This document shows, piece after piece, positions 61,509 through 64,000 of a DNA stretch of 64,000 nt (its first letter is position 1; each line of letters starts with the position of its first letter). The notes beneath the pieces were generated by a model. That model saw only the letters and a list, made by a program, of their open reading frames with translations, did not search any database and was not told the DNA's origin. The stretch comes from Planctomycetaceae bacterium UBA2972 (GTDB lineage Bacteria > Planctomycetota > Planctomycetia > Pirellulales > Pirellulaceae). Where the stretch lies: assembly GCA_002348315.1 (NCBI GenBank), contig DEAW01000174.1, forward strand, positions 24,754 through 88,753. The letters run 5' to 3'. The position numbers and the translations under genes were made by a program.

Positions 61509-61944
61509 TGGATCTTTTATCGTAAGAGCTAAATCTCAGGAGTCACGGTGTACTTTGAGAATATCCGGTCACAGGCCATTTAAGTGTCTTGAGAGACGGA
61601 GAAAATGAGGCTGCATAAAGCATGCAGGGCTTTGGCTATTCGCTGATCACCACTCCGTTTTCTATAACCATGTCTAATGTTTGTCTTGGTCAAAAGAGTT
61701 TCTCCGAAAACCAGAATTCTCTTCCTCAATAGGTGCTTTTACAAGCTACCTATAGGCGCATAAAGTTTACACCATATTAATTGAAATTTACCACCCCAAG
61801 GTATTTGATAATACTGCCGATACCAAAGAATTAGAGAGTTTTTGGCGTTTGATTTGAAACGCTGAAAACGGGATTAGTCTGACCTGCCACGCGACTAAAA
61901 TTAGCGTCACTAATACAAGGAAGTGAGAGCTGGATTCCCGCTGA
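61509..61944. other. Intergenic region upstream of korA
   Basis: This 436-base AT-rich gap lies between the korA start (minus strand) and the end of the next minus-strand gene. It must carry the korAB promoter. TTGACC occurs on the minus strand at about 61688-61693, but no well-spaced -10 follows. A weak hairpin (ATAGGTGCTT / AAGCTACCTAT, one bulge) lies at 61729-61754. No tRNA or open frame with a ribosome site is seen. Confidence 0.4.
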
Positions 61945-62778
61945 TTAGCCGGGCTCTTTATAGAATTTGGAGAGTTCTACAGTATCTCTTGCATCGTCCT
62001 CAATGAGCTTCATGCGTTGTGTCAATTGATCCACTTTTCGTTCCAGTAACAGGATCCGATTGATAGATTCCTCTGCCTGTTTTGGTCGAGGGACTTTAGG
62101 GTAGCCGAGTTGACGCTGTAGTGCAGCAAACAGAAACATTGGCTCCTTTTGACGATTCGCCAAGGCAATACGTCCTTCTTGATCCCCAAACAACATGGCT
62201 TGTTCGGGTTGGGCGGTTTCAGCGCCTCGGGATTGTTTGTTCGATAGATGCCAACTGCGTACGTAGATCAGGTCTGCCAGATCCACGATTCCAATCTGTC
62301 GCCGTACGACCAGGATCCAATCTTTCCAGTCAGCGTCATAGATCGGATCACCACTGATGGCTTTGAGGCCGGCATCATATTTCAAGCGATTGTGACAAAG
62401 GCACTCGAGCTGAAACATAAACAGCCCTGTTCGTGTAGGAGACTCCGCTCGGTATTCAGCTTCGCTCTTGAGTACTTCCACCGCAGTTCGCAAATCGAAT
62501 TGGCCGTCATCACTTTCAGCTTCTTCCATGAGATAAGTTTGGAAGGGCGTAAAGTAATGCCCGAGTTGCATCATAGCGGGATACAGGGTGCCGCTGTGAC
62601 AAAGTTCAGCCAGCATATAATCCAATGCCATAGGGAGTTTGGTCGTTGCCAGAACTTCATCACGAACCTGTTGAATGACATCCTGCAATGGAATTCGCTG
62701 AGGTAAACGTTCTCCGACAACCTTAAAAAAGTAGGCCTGTTCGATGTATTCTTCACGTTTTAGCATGTTGCTTTGCAA
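61945..62778 (-). CDS. Conserved hypothetical soluble protein with C-terminal coiled coil
   Basis: The 277-aa cytosolic protein has no signal peptide or membrane helix. The body (about 20-180) is helical. It contains a Cys/His pair in F-Q-L-E-C-L-C-H-N near residue 124, and Trp-rich K-D-W-I-L-V-V-R-R-Q-I-G near 153. A Leu/Arg/Glu heptad stretch at about 242-268 suggests a short coiled coil for oligomerisation. I do not recognise a family. The start could be M1 or M5 (N-M-L-K-R-E-E-Y). It is separated from ribBA by 210 bases and divergent from it. Confidence 0.6.
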   Translation of the reverse strand: MQSNMLKREEYIEQAYFFKVVGERLPQRIPLQDVIQQVRDEVLATTKLPMALDYMLAELCHSGTLYPAMMQLGHYFTPFQTYLMEEAESDDGQFDLRTAVEVLKSEAEYRAESPTRTGLFMFQLECLCHNRLKYDAGLKAISGDPIYDADWKDWILVVRRQIGIVDLADLIYVRSWHLSNKQSRGAETAQPEQAMLFGDQEGRIALANRQKEPMFLFAALQRQLGYPKVPRPKQAEESINRILLLERKVDQLTQRMKLIEDDARDTVELSKFYKEPG

Positions 62779-62905
62779 GAGCTTCTCACCGCATTTCGGG
62801 GGGGTAATTTCCGTGTATTTGGAATAATCGGAACTCGATAAGCATTCACTATTTGCTTCTCATTATTCTACATATTAGCCCCTCAGCAAAGAGTCAAACG
62901 ACACC

Positions 62906-62911
62906 TATAAT
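62906..62911 (+). promoter_or_regulatory. Possible -10 box for ribBA
   Basis: A perfect TATAAT lies 78 bases before the ribBA ATG. The sequence 17 bases earlier (TCAGCA) is a poor -35, so the call is weak. No FMN riboswitch-like block is seen in the 210-base leader. Confidence 0.25.
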
Positions 62912-62988
62912 CTGATATTAGAAGCTGTTACTCGATACTTGTAAAAATCGTAACAGTCTGGCAAGCCTTTCAAAGGAACGAATACCAA

Positions 62989-64000
62989 ATGTTTGTAGAG
63001 TTTTCATCGGTTGAGGAAACGGTTGATGCGATCGCTCGCGGCGAAGTGGTCATTGTCGTGGATGCGGAAGATCGCGAAAACGAAGGTGATTACATTTGTG
63101 CTGCTGAGAAAGCAACGCCCGAGTCGATGAACCTGGTTCTTAGTGGACGCGGAGATTTTTGTTTATCCGTGCTACCTGAGACTGCTGAACGGCTCGAGAT
63201 TGTACCCATCGTTGACTCCAACAGCACTAAACTCGGTACTGCGTTTATGACGCCGTTGGACCATGTGGATTGTCGTACTGGCGTCACCGCTTATGAACGA
63301 TACTTAACGGTCAAGGCCATCGCCGATCCACAAAGTCGTCCTGGTGACTTCGTTCGTCCGGGCCATGTACACACATTGGTTGCCAAGCAAGGTGGCGTCT
63401 TACGCCGTGCAGGCCATACCGAAGCAAGTGTGGATTTGGTACGAATGGCAGGGTTAAATCCAGCCGCCGTCCTTTGTGAAATCCTGGACGAAACGGGTAA
63501 TCGAGCCTCACGAGATGATTTGCTGAAACTGGCTCAGCAGCAAAATCTAAAAATCATCTCCATAGAACAACTGATTGCACATCGTCGTGTTAGCGAAAAA
63601 CTGGTTCATCGAACTGCCGAAGCTAAGCTTCCAACAAAGTATGGTGATTTTGACATCATCGTTTACGGTGTTGATTTCGAAGACGTTGAGCCGGTAGTAA
63701 TCTGTATGGGCGATTTGGCCAACGCGGATGAGGCACCTCTGGTCCGTATGCACTCGAGCTGCTTTACCGGAGATGTATTGACGAGCCTGCGATGCGACTG
63801 CGGAGATCAGTTGCACCTGGCCTTGCAAATGATCAGCAAAAATGAATGTGGAACCGTAGTTTATCTGCCTCAGGAAGGTCGAGGTATCGGATTGGCAGAA
63901 AAAATCAAGGCTTATTCGCTTCAGGAACAGGGACTTGATACCGTTGAAGCAAACCATGCATTAGGACATGCTGCTGACATGCGAGATTACGGAGTAGGCC
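62989..64000 (+). CDS. ribBA: RibBA: 3,4-dihydroxy-2-butanone-4-phosphate synthase / GTP cyclohydrolase II (cut by window edge)
   Basis: The bifunctional enzyme makes two riboflavin precursors, the four-carbon sugar phosphate from ribulose-5-phosphate and the pyrimidine from GTP. I translated it from the ATG at 62989; the frame stays open to the last base of the window (337 codons) and the end is missing. The RibB half has D-R-E-N-E-G-D near residue 28, R-T-G-V-T near 93 and [11 protein letters not shown] near 138. The GTP cyclohydrolase half has [10 protein letters not shown] and the zinc cysteines in L-R-C-D-C-G near 267, then [17 protein letters not shown] precedes the start. Confidence 0.95.
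   Translation, partial: MFVEFSSVEETVDAIARGEVVIVVDAEDRENEGDYICAAEKATPESMNLVLSGRGDFCLSVLPETAERLEIVPIVDSNSTKLGTAFMTPLDHVDCRTGVTAYERYLTVKAIADPQSRPGDFVRPGHVHTLVAKQGGVLRRAGHTEASVDLVRMAGLNPAAVLCEILDETGNRASRDDLLKLAQQQNLKIISIEQLIAHRRVSEKLVHRTAEAKLPTKYGDFDIIVYGVDFEDVEPVVICMGDLANADEAPLVRMHSSCFTGDVLTSLRCDCGDQLHLALQMISKNECGTVVYLPQEGRGIGLAEKIKAYSLQEQGLDTVEANHALGHAADMRDYGVG

Noticed and set aside
62779..62988. FMN riboswitch before ribBA
   Set aside because: I looked for the conserved RFN blocks and did not find them; the gap is also short for the element.
1..64000. tRNA, rRNA, CRISPR array, transposase or phage genes
   Set aside because: None seen on either strand when reading all gaps and gene products; small RNAs cannot be excluded without a covariance-model search.

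Overview
This window comes from a planctomycete chromosome of moderate GC content. The lineage call rests on several protein families that are largely confined to, or strongly expanded in, the Planctomycetes and their PVC relatives. These are two DUF1549/DUF1553 proteins, two Tat-exported DUF1501 proteins, a PVC-type haem-binding CxxCH protein with propeller and HEAT regions, signal peptidases carrying zinc-ribbon and beta-rich insertions, and a DapL-type diaminopimelate aminotransferase. I cannot place it to genus. Almost every base is coding. I see no rRNA, tRNA, CRISPR array, insertion sequence or prophage, so this looks like chromosomal core plus lineage-specific genes.

Layout. 1-7.1 kb (+): an outer-membrane-like protein, the 16S rRNA methyltransferase RsmE, two small membrane proteins, the TrkA/TrkH potassium uptake pair (TrkH has an unusual insertion), and an atypical NAD-dependent epimerase-like protein. 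7.3-12.0 kb: a WYL-domain regulator (-) diverges from a compact three-gene set (+) of an asparagine-synthetase-like enzyme without the glutaminase nucleophile, a radical SAM protein and an FAD-dependent halogenase-like flavoprotein. This looks like a small, uncharacterised modification or biosynthesis cluster and is the best candidate for an undescribed system here. 12.2-24.6 kb (+): two back-to-back modules of planctomycete secreted proteins, the first with a WD40 protein and a tiny secretin-domain protein, the second with the haem-binding CxxCH protein. 24.6-26.0 kb (-): folC. 26.3-30.8 kb (+): an ABC exporter with an unknown third component. 30.8-32.9 kb (-): an ECF sigma factor, a probable anti-sigma protein and a secreted protein.

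33.0-37.2 kb (-): a membrane Ser/Thr kinase and a secreted membrane protein, followed upstream by an FHA protein and an anchored coiled-coil protein. 37.5-48.1 kb (+): a HEAT-like secreted protein, a CinA-NMN adenylyltransferase-like fusion, a DMT transporter, a ROK sugar kinase, lepA followed by two divergent signal peptidase I paralogues, and an LptB-like ATPase. 48.1-57.4 kb (-): dapL, then a seven-gene RDD / SpoIIM / membrane / DUF4129 / DUF4350 / MoxR / DUF58 operon. 57.7-64.0 kb: an SDR (+), a 2-oxoacid:ferredoxin oxidoreductase pair (-) sharing a bidirectional terminator with the SDR, a conserved hypothetical protein (-), and the start of ribBA (+), cut by the window edge.

How the parts work together. 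The housekeeping theme is mixed: ribosome maturation and translation (RsmE, LepA), protein export (LepB pair), cofactors (FolC, RibBA, CinA-NadD-like), lysine/peptidoglycan precursor supply (DapL), potassium homeostasis (TrkAH) and oxidative 2-oxoacid metabolism (KorAB). Superimposed are signalling and envelope systems typical of planctomycetes. All functions are inferred from motifs and family knowledge read by eye; no database search was run.
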